From assembly GCA_028564675.1 (NCBI GenBank), contig JAOVVO010000367.1, positions 16,380 through 80,379 on the forward strand: a stretch of 64,000 nucleotides of DNA. Direction: 5' to 3'. Shown here piece after piece: positions 11,151-21,303 of the stretch (positions are counted from its first letter, which is position 1; the number at the start of each line of letters is the position of its first letter). The notes beneath the pieces are model-generated. The model worked only from the letters and a program-made list of their open reading frames with translations. It was not told where the DNA came from and ran no database searches. This stretch comes from Onchocerca lupi (Eukaryota > Nematoda > Chromadorea > Rhabditida > Onchocercidae). The position numbers and the translations under genes are program-made.

Positions 11151-12249
11151 GTTGGTTCTCTCACATCGTTAAACTGCAGTGATAGGCAAGAGTTGAAATA
11201 AACAGAAGTTAAAAGATGCGCTCTGTTCTCAAGAAATTACCCCATTCATTCATAGAAAACATAATCCAACATACATTATTCCGCATTATTGTTGCAAAAA
11301 ATGCTAAATAACAGAATTATGAGAGGAAGATGTGCTTCAGATTTTTTTCTGAATTAAAACGGAACCGTGTTGTAAAGATTTGGATTGTCTGATGGCAGCA
11401 AGAATGAATTTTTGAACGGAAAATTAACTAATTACCCAAGGAATACTTCTAATTTTGGTTGCTCAAACGATATCAACAGAATTATCCTTGCAAATTTTAT
11501 TCGTTTATGTTTATATTGTTTAATCCTCTTCGGCAGAAATCCCCAGATGATCTAGATGAAAATTAGTGTTCATGGATATAATATTCAAGAATGGAGAGGC
11601 GTGCCTAAATTAAAATTCAAAAATGCTTCGCCTTTTTATAAAAACTATATTGGAAGGAATGTAAACTATTGCATAGAGCAAAGTTGATATGGGCTGCGAC
11701 CATATTTAGTATTTGATTTCTGATCTTTGACTTTTTTCTGAATGATTCGTGCGGGACAATGCGTTCATTGCAACAGGTTTATATAATGCGGTACTGGTCC
11801 TTCTCATGATTCAGAGTTAGTCAGGTGTCTCTCCGGATTAGTACCCTTCTACAGAAGGAATTATATTCCTGTAAGTAGACGTTAGTCTCGTATACGTACA
11901 TGTTATCGTATTGTTTCACTTATTCTTATTACGAATTCAAGTATTGTATTGCTTACTGTGTTACTTCTGCTGACGTCTTCGCTATACTTCAATTACTTAT
12001 GGTTGTTATGTTTGTTATAGATATTTGTAAATTATACGGTTGAATGCAATGCTCTTGGATTTTTTTTTTTTTTTTTTTGAAGTTACCAGTATATCGTGTA
12101 TGAATATGAGTAGATTATAGAATTGCTCAATTATAGATTACGTGAACTTTATTTACATCTTTATTTATGATATAAAGGAAATTTTATTGAAACTTTATTT
12201 ATGATAGAAAATCTGGATCATAAATTTAGGTATTTCTTGGAAAAATAAA
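11151..12249. other. Intergenic, upstream of V-ATPase E
   Basis: No gene is visible. A T-run lies at about 12060-12079. The segment around 11820-11875 ends in a good donor (CCTGTAAGTA) and could belong to a non-coding 5' exon of the downstream gene. A likely splice or trans-splice acceptor (AAATTTAG, ending 12229) lies 20 nt before the V-ATPase E start codon. Confidence 0.4.
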
Positions 12250-14187
12250 ATGGGTCTATCAGATAACGATGTACAGAAACAATTACGGCATATGATTGCA
12301 TTCATTGAGCAAGAAGCAATTGAAAAAGCAGAAGAAATTGATGCGAAAGCAGAAGAAGAATTCAATATTGAGAAAGTAAGGACCGTGATATCTTCGTTCT
12401 GATGATTAAGCGAAGTGCAAAAGTAAAACAGATATATCAAGAAATTTCAAGTATCAGAAAAACGCAGTCTTCTTATTTCCTCGGTTCACTTTACCAAAAT
12501 ATGTGCACCATGTTGTTGTGGTGGAATAAATAAAGTGATTTGATTGTTGCGATTATGGACCTTCCTTTATAAGATGTATGGGTAGCCGTTCTGAGATAGC
12601 AACAAAGTTCATTATCGTGCAATTAATGCTTGATCATAGAGCAATGATTTAGAAAATTTTGGTTTAAAATTGTGGAAATATTTCTGTATATTGTTCGTTT
12701 TCTTTTCCTTATTCTTATTTTTCTTGTATTTCTAGGGCCGTCTTGTACAACAGCAGCGAACCAAGATTTTGGAATACTATGAAAAAAAAGAAAAGCAGGT
12801 GGAACTACAAAGAAAAATTCAGAGTTCGAATATGCTTAATCAGGGACGCTTAAAATATTTAAAAGTAAAATGTTCAACATTTTTCGGCCCAATATATAGC
12901 AAATTTCGGGAAATAAAATGAGCTTTCCGAGTAATATTAACTTCGATATTAATATTAACTTCGCTTGAAATATATTGTGGCATAGACTGAAAACGGCTGT
13001 TGATTATTTGATACATTTATCGTCGCAGTTAATACTTACATTTACAGGCACGCGAAGATCATCTTAATAAAGTTCTGGAAGAAGCTCAGTTAAATTTAAA
13101 TCGAATTTCTGAAGACTCTGCCAAATACCCGTCAATCTTGAAAGGTTTAATTCTGCAGGTAATGCTCTTTTTCTCAAGCATATCTTAATTTAAATTATTG
13201 CTTTTGAATCATCGAAATAATATTCTAACCCTCGCAGGCATTATTCCAAGTGCTGGAACCAGAAGTTACATTACGTTGCCGCAAAAAAGATGAAAACATG
13301 GTACAAAAACTTCTACCGGAGTGTCTTAACGAACTTGAGGAACAATGGGGTGAAAGTACAAAGGTTTAAAATTTTTTGTCATGATTAATCAAAAATTATG
13401 TCTTTATTCCATCTTTTCTTCTTTCTTTTTTATACTTGAGACATACCTTCCCTGCTATTTGTTCCAATTTTCTTTAAGTTCTCAGATAGTGGTACATTAT
13501 TAATTTGGTTCGATTCGATAGCGTGCTTTTTTTAGGTGAAAATCGACACAACCGAATATTTGCCTGATGAAAGTGCTGGTGGAGTAGAACTTTCAGCGAA
13601 AGATGGCAAGATAAAAGTTTCATCAACACTGGGATCTCGTCTAGAATTGATTGCTGCCCAGGTAAATCATATTTCAGTGTCCGGAATGAAAGAATAGATT
13701 TTATATATATTAGTTGTTCAATTTCATCTTTTGAAATAATATTGACATCGTAAGTGTAATTCATGGCAGCGCTCTGATTTCCAGTATGATATTTATTACT
13801 GAAATTATATCACATATTGTCCACAAAAATTCGGGGTCTGTTTATGCTTTGTTAATTGGAAAAGATTATCACTCGTTATAGGAAAGAAAGTACTGAACAA
13901 TATTGCAGTACAGTGAAATTAATAGGAATTAAATCTTCGAAGAATTTTTTCATGGCTTTTCGCTAAAGTTCTTTTTCTTCTTTTTTATGGTTATATTAGA
14001 CTCAGATTAATTTACGAAGTCGAATGACAGGACCAGTTATACATTAGAATTATATATTTCTAAGTTTGAAGTTTAGCTGTAGTTTTATGTCTAATAATCT
14101 TATAATAAGAAAATATTGTTGCAGATTATACCTCAAATTCGTGTAACTTTGTTTGGTGAAAATCCGAATAGAAGATTTTTTGATTAA
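12250..14187 (+). CDS. vha-8: V-type proton ATPase subunit E
   Basis: Subunit E forms, with subunit G, the peripheral stalks that tie the catalytic V1 head to the membrane V0 sector of the proton pump in lysosomes, endosomes and secretory or excretory membranes. Six phase-0 exons can be joined: 12250-12375, 12736-12864, 13048-13158, 13238-13363, 13536-13661 and 14125-14187. They give 226 residues, the usual length for the family. The start MGLSDNDVQKQLRHMIAFI and the following charged helix are typical of the elongated N-terminal coiled coil. The C-terminal globular part ends in IIPQIRVTLFGENPNRRFFD, a family hallmark. The ATG follows a short leader with a possible spliced-leader acceptor at 12229. 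It is first of three plus-strand genes (with RPB9 and LAMTOR2), spaced 0.8-0.9 kb apart. The symbol follows the C. elegans orthologue. Confidence 0.96.
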
Positions 14188-15091
14188 AGAAATTATAATC
14201 GTCGATGTACACTATAAGCAACAATTCAAATGTTTCCAATTTACGTTGTGGGCACTAATGATTCCTGTGATAGTTTATTATTATTTTTCATTGTCAAATG
14301 TTGTGATTGATGATTATCGTACAACTGTGTAGTTTGTAGTGGAATTCCGTAATAGTTTTCTTTGTTTTATTTGTTATCTTCTGTAAAATGCTCTGTAGAT
14401 GTAAAATCCATGTCGAGATATTAAAATCCATGTCGTCATGCTTCACATATTAAATCTCCAAAGATGGAAAAAACTTTTTCTTTATATTTACCTCGAAGTG
14501 CAAAAGTGATGTTTTTAGTCTTTGACGAGACCGTAGCAGATATTTACTTGGTGTGTTCATCTGCTTGCTGCTAATAAGTCTTTTGTTTATTTAAGTAAGC
14601 TTGTCATTGAAATTATTCATTCAACTTTTCTCATCATATGCAGTTATTATAATTAATAGTATTATTAATGTCGTAAGTCAAAATGTAGTAGTAAAGCCAA
14701 TATTTTCTTACCATTGTTACTTCTTTTCTTTGTCGAAATATTCCGAATATTTGTCGAAATGAAACAAAATCGGGAGCAAGGGAAATGAATCTGGATTTTA
14801 GGAACAGTTGTAAGGGGAGTTGTGAAGTTTTACGTTTAGTTTCCTGATTCATTTTAAGGTTTAATAAAGATAGTCGTCTCTGGCTTCAAAACGCTAAATT
14901 AGAGATGGTACACTCAATTAATAGTTGAATGATTTTACTCTAAAACAAATGTGCTGTATTTATTATAGCTGTGACTTTTTCTGACAGCTATGGTTTAGAA
15001 TAAGCTGCTGAAGGAGATTCGGAAGAAAAGAGGTTGTGGAAGTACAAATCTTGAAGAGGGATAGATATCACAGACAGTGTAGATTTGGAGG
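14188..15091. other. Intergenic between V-ATPase E and RPB9
   Basis: This is 3' untranslated and intergenic sequence, with no ORF I would support. A canonical AATAAA at 14863-14868 could be the distal poly(A) signal of the V-ATPase E gene. A short local duplication with taaaatccatgtcg occurs near 14401-14437. Confidence 0.5.
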
Positions 15092-15910
15092 ATGACTGCA
15101 GAGCCTGGATTTGTTGGTATCAAATTTTGTCCGGAATGGCAAGTTTTTCAATTTTAAAGAATAAAAGATCAAAACTTGGAAATCATGTATGGTCGCGATG
15201 GCCATGAGCAAGTTGTATTGATTTTTGCAAGTAGGTAACAAGTTAAATTTTGGATTCTCAGGTGGTCGAGATGACATGTCCACACCATTTAATGAAATTT
15301 TGCAGTAGCCGAAAATTATTTCAGCAATAATATGTTATATCCAAAAGAAGACAAGGAAAATAGGCAATTGTTATATGCATGCCGGAATTGTGATCATAAA
15401 CAGCTTTCCGAAAATCCATGTATTTATGTCAACAAATTAATGCATGAAGTGGAGTAAGTTTTGCTCAGAATAAGAAGTCCAAACAATTTTTTAATATTTA
15501 TATTTATATTTTCAATGTAATGCAAAGTACGAAAGAGCGAGGTAATGCAAGAATTCTAGATACTTGTAATATTTGTTCATTATTCGGCATTAAGAATTTT
15601 ATTTTTAATCATTGTTAGTGAGTTAACACAAATTGTGGCTGATGTTGTACACGATCCGACATTACCGAAAACCGAGGACCATCCTTGTCCAATGTGCCAG
15701 GGACGAGAGGCTGTATTTTTCCAGGCACAATCTAGGAGAGCCGAAGTATGTTTCGATTAACTTTTTTTCGCACAAGAATCTTTTTGCTTTATTTAGTTTT
15801 TAAATTACATTTTAGGTAGAAGTTATCACTTGGCAGTTCTATTTTAGGAAGAGATGAGATTGTATTATGTTTGCATGAATCCAAGCTGCGCACATCGCTG
15901 GACCGATTAA
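15092..15910 (+). CDS. rpb-9: DNA-directed RNA polymerase II subunit RPB9
   Basis: RPB9 is the small zinc-binding subunit of RNA polymerase II, involved in start-site choice, elongation and fidelity. Exons 15092-15138, 15325-15453, 15619-15745 and 15848-15910 give 121 residues (about 125 in mammals). The first zinc ribbon has FCPEC and CRNC, and the conserved YPKEDKENRQLLYACRNCD lies between and over them. The second has HPCPMC and CMNPSCAHRWTD, the standard C-terminus. The ATG at 15092 follows an in-frame stop at 15080-15082. Intron 1 must begin with GC (exon GAATG, intron GCAAGT at 15139) and end TTTCAG at 15324. This is the only junction that keeps the invariant CNNM, so it is a GC-AG intron. 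LAMTOR2 follows 0.8 kb downstream on the same strand. Confidence 0.96.
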
Positions 15911-16724
15911 AATTGCAATTAATTCTATGGAATTGAAAATTTGTTTAAAATGAATAATTTTCGTGATCATCACTGTTATGTATTTTCGTAATCAGTTTCT
16001 TATTCAGTTGAAAGTCTTTATCTCTGATATTTTTATAAATGAGTATTTTAATAGTCGGGACCTTCATTTCTTGGTCATTGTCCCTTATGATTGCTACATA
16101 CGCTTTATTAAATTACGATGCATATTACATCCTATCATTTTTATTTCTTGTAATGAGATGCATTATGTTACGTCACCAAGTTTTGAAATATAGAGTTTTA
16201 GGTATAAGGCAGTTCTCGTTTCCATCATCGAGATTTAATGATATTATTACTAGACGTAGTATTTTTCATGTTTTTCTTGTGAATTTCTTTCTTTGATTTT
16301 GTTTCCATCAATTTTTTTTCCTTTTTTTTATATTGCATTTGTTTTTGCTAAAATATAAAATATTATGTACATGTTTTGTCTGCTTGTTTATCGATTCATT
16401 AGCGACTGGCCTTTTTTATTCTGCTTGTATTTGAAATAAAGTAGCAGAAAGTGAAAGTGATGATATCTCTAGAAATATCATCAGTTTAGTTTTCTGTTAT
16501 TTTATTAGATGTGCAGGACTGTGTGTGGAATCGATTTAGGATCGTAACGCGTAATTATTACGAATATGATGAGTTAGAATATGTTGACTTTTCTTCAAAG
16601 ATTATATAAAATGTATGACGAAAGATGATATGGAGATTGGCAAGAAATGCAAGTGAAATTTCTGATTCGAATCTAAGTTCATGTTTCATTCAGTTGATTC
16701 TGCAACTAGACTTGAATTAAAGTG
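15911..16724. other. Intergenic between RPB9 and LAMTOR2
   Basis: The RPB9 3' untranslated region and intergenic DNA. Open frames at 15963-16296 are AT-rich and low in information, and I do not support them. A possible acceptor (TTCATTCAG) lies about 30 nt before the LAMTOR2 ATG. Confidence 0.45.
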
Positions 16725-16813
16725 ATGTTGAAACCGAAGGCATTAACTGAAGTACTTGGACAAGTCAATACGCCAAATACTAAAAGTAGTGCTCTCCTGT
16801 TGAATCGTGAAGG

Positions 16814-16848
<35 letters not shown>

Positions 16849-17807
16849 ACAGTGCAACTGACAAGTACTTTCTTCTCTTTTAGCAGTATATGATTAAAAT
16901 AAGAAAGAACGGCGAGAGAGCATCATGAAATGGGAGCTAAGCTCTATATAGTTCAGGTTGATGGATTTGCCAGAATTATTTCTATTATGCGCATCTGATT
17001 ATTTATTTTGTCATAAAAGGCTGAAATAGTTACTTTTATCAGCCAGAAGTAGTCGAATCTAAACAGGATAGCATCATGTGAAAATATTGGTATAAGTGTG
17101 ATCTCTTCGGTAATTTCTGAACAATCAGCTGAATGCAAGCGTCATTTTTTAAATTTTCGATTGATGTTGATTTATGCTATTTCAGGTTTGTTGCTCGCTT
17201 ACAGTGGTTATGACAGTGTTGGAGGAAATGATGCAAATGCAACCGTATCTGCTGCTTTGATTTCCAATATTTGGGAAACTTTCGAGAGACAAGGTTTTTT
17301 TTTTTTAATAATTGAGGATTTTCAACATAAATTTTTACCATAAGTGATTAAAGTGAGATGATAAAAATAATTTAATTTTTATTGTAACTATTCCCGTTAT
17401 ATTGGTAAAATCGATTCTAAACTAGTGTATTTTACTTGCGTTATGCGATTCAATTTTATCAATGAATCACTGGAATCTTATTTTATATTTTTGCTTTTAT
17501 TGTTCATTAGTCTTCCTTAAATTTTCGAAATGTTCCGGAGAATTGATGGTATGTCATAGAATCAGAAAAATACAAAGCTAGAGGATTACCTAATCTGTTA
17601 TCGAATTGTTTTCCAGGAGTGCGAGAAAATTTGATGGAGATGTTGGTGGAATGCGAAAATGGGGTAATTGGCGTGACACGTGTAGCTAATATGCTACTGG
17701 CAATAAAAGCAGGGAGTGAAGTGCCACTTGGCCTTCTTCGGGCAAAGCTTCGTACACTTGCTGATTATCTCTATACACCATTAACCATTGTTTCTTCCAA
17801 AGATTGA
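16725..17807 (+). CDS. lmtr-2: Ragulator complex subunit LAMTOR2 (p14, Roadblock/LC7 domain)
   Basis: LAMTOR2 pairs with LAMTOR3 inside the Ragulator scaffold on the lysosome, where Ragulator anchors Rag GTPases and so mTORC1. Exons 16725-16812, 17186-17293 and 17617-17807 (joins GAA G|GT and CAA G|GA) give 128 residues; human LAMTOR2 has 125. The start MLKPKALTEVLGQVNTPNTK is close to the mammalian protein. The Roadblock core shows LLAYSGYDSVGGNDANATVS, then ALISNIWETF and GVTRVANMLLAIKAG, and it ends in YLYTPLTIVSS. The loop between exons 2 and 3 is shorter than in mammals. Intron 1 starts GTC followed at once by 32 T, which is odd for a 5' splice site. V-ATPase E and LAMTOR2 act at the same membrane (known biology); sharing a neighbourhood may be coincidence. 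Confidence 0.94.
16816..16847. repeat. Poly-T run (32 nt) abutting the LAMTOR2 intron 1 donor
   Basis: A run of 32 T starts three bases after the exon 1/intron 1 boundary at 16812/16813. The usual GTAAGT context is replaced by GTCTTTTT. Run length is likely to be unstable. Confidence 0.9.
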
Positions 17808-19783
17808 CATGAAATCTATTACTTGTAAGTCATTTTCATATCTTAAGTTAGAATTTTCAAAATTTTTGAATGATATTCAGAAATATATGTTTTGAACGAA
17901 GAATACGTTTTCTTTTTTGATCGTAAATCAGAAACGATGTCTAGAGGAACTGTAAGATTCATTCTTGACTAAAAGCTATAATTTTAACTTGATAAAAAAC
18001 GTATAAGGTTCTAATGTAACCATTAATTACTGCATGTTTTAGACATCCCTTTTTTAAGTAGTGTTACTATTTAGTCCAGAATTTGCATCATTCCATCAGT
18101 TATGTGCATAAAACATGTTAACTAATGAGGCCATAAAATTCTTTTATTGGAGAAATTAAAACTGTAAAATTACTTTGGTTATATGGTTATACATATCTTG
18201 AAAATATCGAAGATTGTATGACTTTGTATTTAAAGTGTTTGATTTCATGCGCAGAGAAGTTCATTAAGTTATTATACCTCCATTACTCCATGCTTGCTAA
18301 TTAATTTAAGTTTTGTTTTTACTTTTATTGAGAAAAAAAAGAAGGAATTTCTTGGTTAGTCGTGAACTAAAACTTTTCTGTTATGAATAAAATTTTAATG
18401 TTTTACTGGTTTTGATCAGGTTATAGTAAAAACCGTTATTGAAAGTTAATTAACAATGCTGGTATGGTTATTAAAATTGATGTCTCAAAATCTATCAGTA
18501 TCATATCAGTATTGATGTCAATTTTATTAGCGTAGGATATGTACTGAAAAATCTTTCGTCAATTGACATGTTATATGCAGTTTCTTTCTGCATTATGATT
18601 GCAAGTACAATTCAGTATGATTTGGTTACAAAAAAAGAAGGAAAACAAATGGATTAGGCCGAAAGTTTTAAGTTGAAGCAGTAGTTTAGAAATAAACAAA
18701 AATGAAGAAATTTCAATTCTTAAAAAAAAGAACATGAATTTTATAAAATATCTTTAAATTCATGAATGGTTTCGCAGTTATATTTGTGGTGAAAAATAAT
18801 ATTTGTGCATTTGATCTTGAATCAAATATTCGATAAGTTAATATATACTTTTTGGGGAGATTTTTATCTGCCATCCAAAATAAGTACTTTTGCATTGTAG
18901 GTAAAAAAAGATTTGGTGATGATATATATATATATTGCATCTGTAGAAAATTTGAATGTTTTGATATATGGGGACTTTTAGAATGAAGTACATCATATAT
19001 ATACTTATATATAGATATAAATAATGGCGATTAAGAATTTTGTAATGAAGCAAAAAGAATTATGAAGAAAATGTAAAAACATCGAGTGATAACTCCCAAA
19101 AATAAGAAGATGCGGTCGTATTTAGTAATAAAAAATAACACCTTTACTTATTGATATTGGGACTTTTAGGATAAAGCATTTATAGAAATAAAAAATCAAT
19201 ACAATATTACCAAAAAAAAGCTATTGCCGTTGGTTTGACACTTGTGTAATAGAAAAATAATTCTTCTCTGAAGTTACCATTATTAGCAATTGAAACTGAA
19301 ATATTAGATGCAAAAGCGCAGTCCAACGAATTATGTCACGAAAATTTTTTGTTGAAATTATAGAACTCGAACGAACAAAGTGTAAGACAACAATGAGAAA
19401 TATGGGGATAATCGTTTTATTCAATTTCCATTTAGTTTAATGTCAGTTTATTTTGTTATTGATAGTGAACTAATTCAACATTCATTATGCTGATAAGAAA
19501 TATTTAATGCTGACAATGATTAATATTGTGACAAGACGACTAATAAAAAGTTAAAAGGTTACAAAACAGTCGAAACAGTGAATTAAATAATGAATGTATC
19601 ACATAGATCAGTTTTATGCAGCTTCTTAAGGGAAGGCATTAAGTTGTCGGTTCTTGGATCTGATTTAGCATTTATATGCTTGAATCTTCAAAGTTGTTTC
19701 AAAATTCGTCGAATTTTCCTCCAAGAAAAATAAAATTCATCGGAAAACGAAGAGCAAATCGGCTATTTTTAAATGTAGAGCCT
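17808..19783. other. Intergenic between LAMTOR2 and the microprotein
   Basis: This lies between the end of LAMTOR2 (plus strand) and the end of the small membrane protein (minus strand), so it should hold their 3' ends. It has AT-rich sequence, short AT dinucleotide repeats near 18921-18935 and 18995-19016, and no ORF I would support. Confidence 0.5.
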
Positions 19784-19788
19784 TTATT
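19783..19788 (-). terminator. AATAAA overlapping the microprotein stop codon
   Basis: On the minus strand the end of the gene reads CAA TAA AGG, so AATAAA spans the last sense codon, the stop and one base after it. Cleavage at the usual distance would leave only about 10-20 nt of 3' UTR. Confidence 0.6.
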
Positions 19789-19921
19789 GAGAAGGCCCTC
19801 CACCACTGCCTTGCTTCATTCGTGCCTGCGCTTCCTTGATGTAAGGTTCCAGGATTCCCATCTGATAAGCAACACCGAGACCAATTAAAATGAGCAGAAA
19901 TATAATTATAGCTGCACCCAT
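19784..19921 (-). CDS. 45-residue single-pass membrane microprotein, family unknown
   Basis: A single-exon frame from ATG at 19921 to TAA at 19784-19786. The protein has an N-terminal hydrophobic helix (residues 2-20, AAIIIFLLILIGLGVAYQ), a short polar segment with LEPYIKEAQARMKQ that may form an amphipathic helix, and a glycine-rich tail ending GGGPSQ. A good acceptor (CTGTGAGCAG) lies 8 nt before the ATG, as expected of a spliced-leader trans-splice site. The upstream in-frame Arg/Ser-rich peptide runs back to a stop, so I prefer this ATG. Codon choice is not repetitive, and the GC content is higher than in the flanks. The stop codon overlaps AATAAA, implying a very short 3' UTR. It is too short for standard gene calling. 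I do not recognise the family, and ER or mitochondrial membrane placement would be a guess. Confidence 0.7.
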   Translation of the reverse strand: MGAAIIIFLLILIGLGVAYQMGILEPYIKEAQARMKQGSGGGPSQ

Positions 19922-20301
19922 GTCTTTTCTGCTCACAGATTTCGTATCACTTCGCTCTCTCGTTCTAAGAGAAAGGTTCTTGGTCGACTTTTAAATTTGG
20001 TCGACTTATCCGAATACCTTCTTGTTAATATTAAATCAAACTGATTTGTTGCGTCTATTTATCCTCTTTTTATAGGCAAATGATTAATAGCTATTAAATT
20101 TGAATAATTTAATTATTCATACATTTCATGCGAAAAGATTACAAATTTTTTTTGAAAAAAAAATTAATTTTTATTTTTTTTCAAATTTTTACATGGAAAA
20201 GTAAGATTAAGAAAATTTTTTCATAATAATTTGAATATATTGCAAAAATTCAGCTTTAAACTTCATTAATTAAAGAATTGCTAAAAAAATTTCTGGAAAA
20301 G

Positions 20302-20614
20302 ATGAATGATTTGGAGCGCATACTTATGATTTTTTCCTCTTTATGTTTTGCAAAGGAAGTGATTTCTATTCAACAATTTGACAATATTATCACCCAAGTT
20401 CATTTGCAACTTATCAATTCATTTGAACACATTTAATTTGGAAATATGCAATTAACTTCACGTGGTATTCACTTGACTTTAGCTTGCTGAAAAGCTTGAA
20501 AGTGAGAAAATGGATGCATTTTGCATAGATACGTTATTCCATTGCAAATGCCATATGGAACATTTCGCTTTAACCGATTCACGCTGGACCGAAGATGAAG
20601 GATTCAAAATCTAA
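20302..20614 (+). CDS. Possible small two-exon gene, 75 residues
   Basis: Exon 1 would be 20302-20397 and exon 2 20483-20614, both phase 0, with an 85-nt intron (donor CAA|GTTCAT, acceptor GACTTTAG). The product would be 75 residues. Residues 5-17 (ERILMIFSSLCFA) are moderately hydrophobic and could be a weak signal or anchor. Exon 2 is compositionally convincing, with FCIDTLFHCKCHMEHFALTD and an acidic C-terminus ending TEDEGFKI. The stop is followed at once by AATAAA (20613-20618, overlapping the TAA). If exon 1 is not spliced it ends after 44 codons. Exon 2 could equally be the last exon of some other gene or a relic. I know of no family match. Confidence 0.33.
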
Positions 20615-21168
20615 TAAACATTTCTGCTTCATTATAAAGAAGACTGACGGATATACAAGAATCCATTAAACAATGGGTGAAAAGTTGATAAACTTTTCCG
20701 CTTACTTAATTATATCTTTTTCGTAATATTGTATCATTTCCAGCGATCTTAGCAATTTCGTTGAAAAAATATGTCTCTTTTATCGAAAATAATGCTAAAC
20801 AATCATTCTTCTTAATAAATCCGAAAAGCAAAAAATACGGAAGTTCCACAGCAGTAAAACTTATCACTTCGTTTTCTGACTCTTACCGGTTATTTTAATG
20901 GAACATGAAACTGACGTAAAATGAAAATATAGAAAAACCGCTTGAAAATAACGAGTATGTTTTGATACAAAACTGATCTATTCTGAGATGATTTATATTA
21001 ATTACAGATCAAAAATCGTCTCAATAAATCATCCGTATAATCATTGATAAAATTCGAAAAAGGAAGACAATCCAATTTCTCTTTTCCGAACTTTTACAAT
21101 TCAGCCTTCGATTGCTCCTTGTGTTTAGCAATGAAACGATAGATATTACTATTAGTAATTGATAATGA

Positions 21169-21303
21169 AGCCTGAATCCTATTTATGATGATGTCAACAA
21201 TAGCGCTATTAAAGAGAATGATTGTCCTGGATGGTACGACATCCCTGGCAATTCTAAAGATTTACTAGATGAGCTGAAATTTCAACAGCGGAAGACCAAA
21301 TAA
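21169..21303 (+). pseudogene. Coding-like relic or orphan terminal exon
   Basis: A 44-codon open stretch follows an in-frame TGA at 21166-21168, has no ATG, and ends in TAA at 21301-21303 overlapping AATAAA. The translation is not low complexity and includes DCPGWYDIPGNSKDLLDELK. More broken peptide-like stretches follow to about 21600. It may be a remnant of an inserted gene (host, element or bacterial) or a last exon whose partners I cannot find. Confidence 0.3.
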
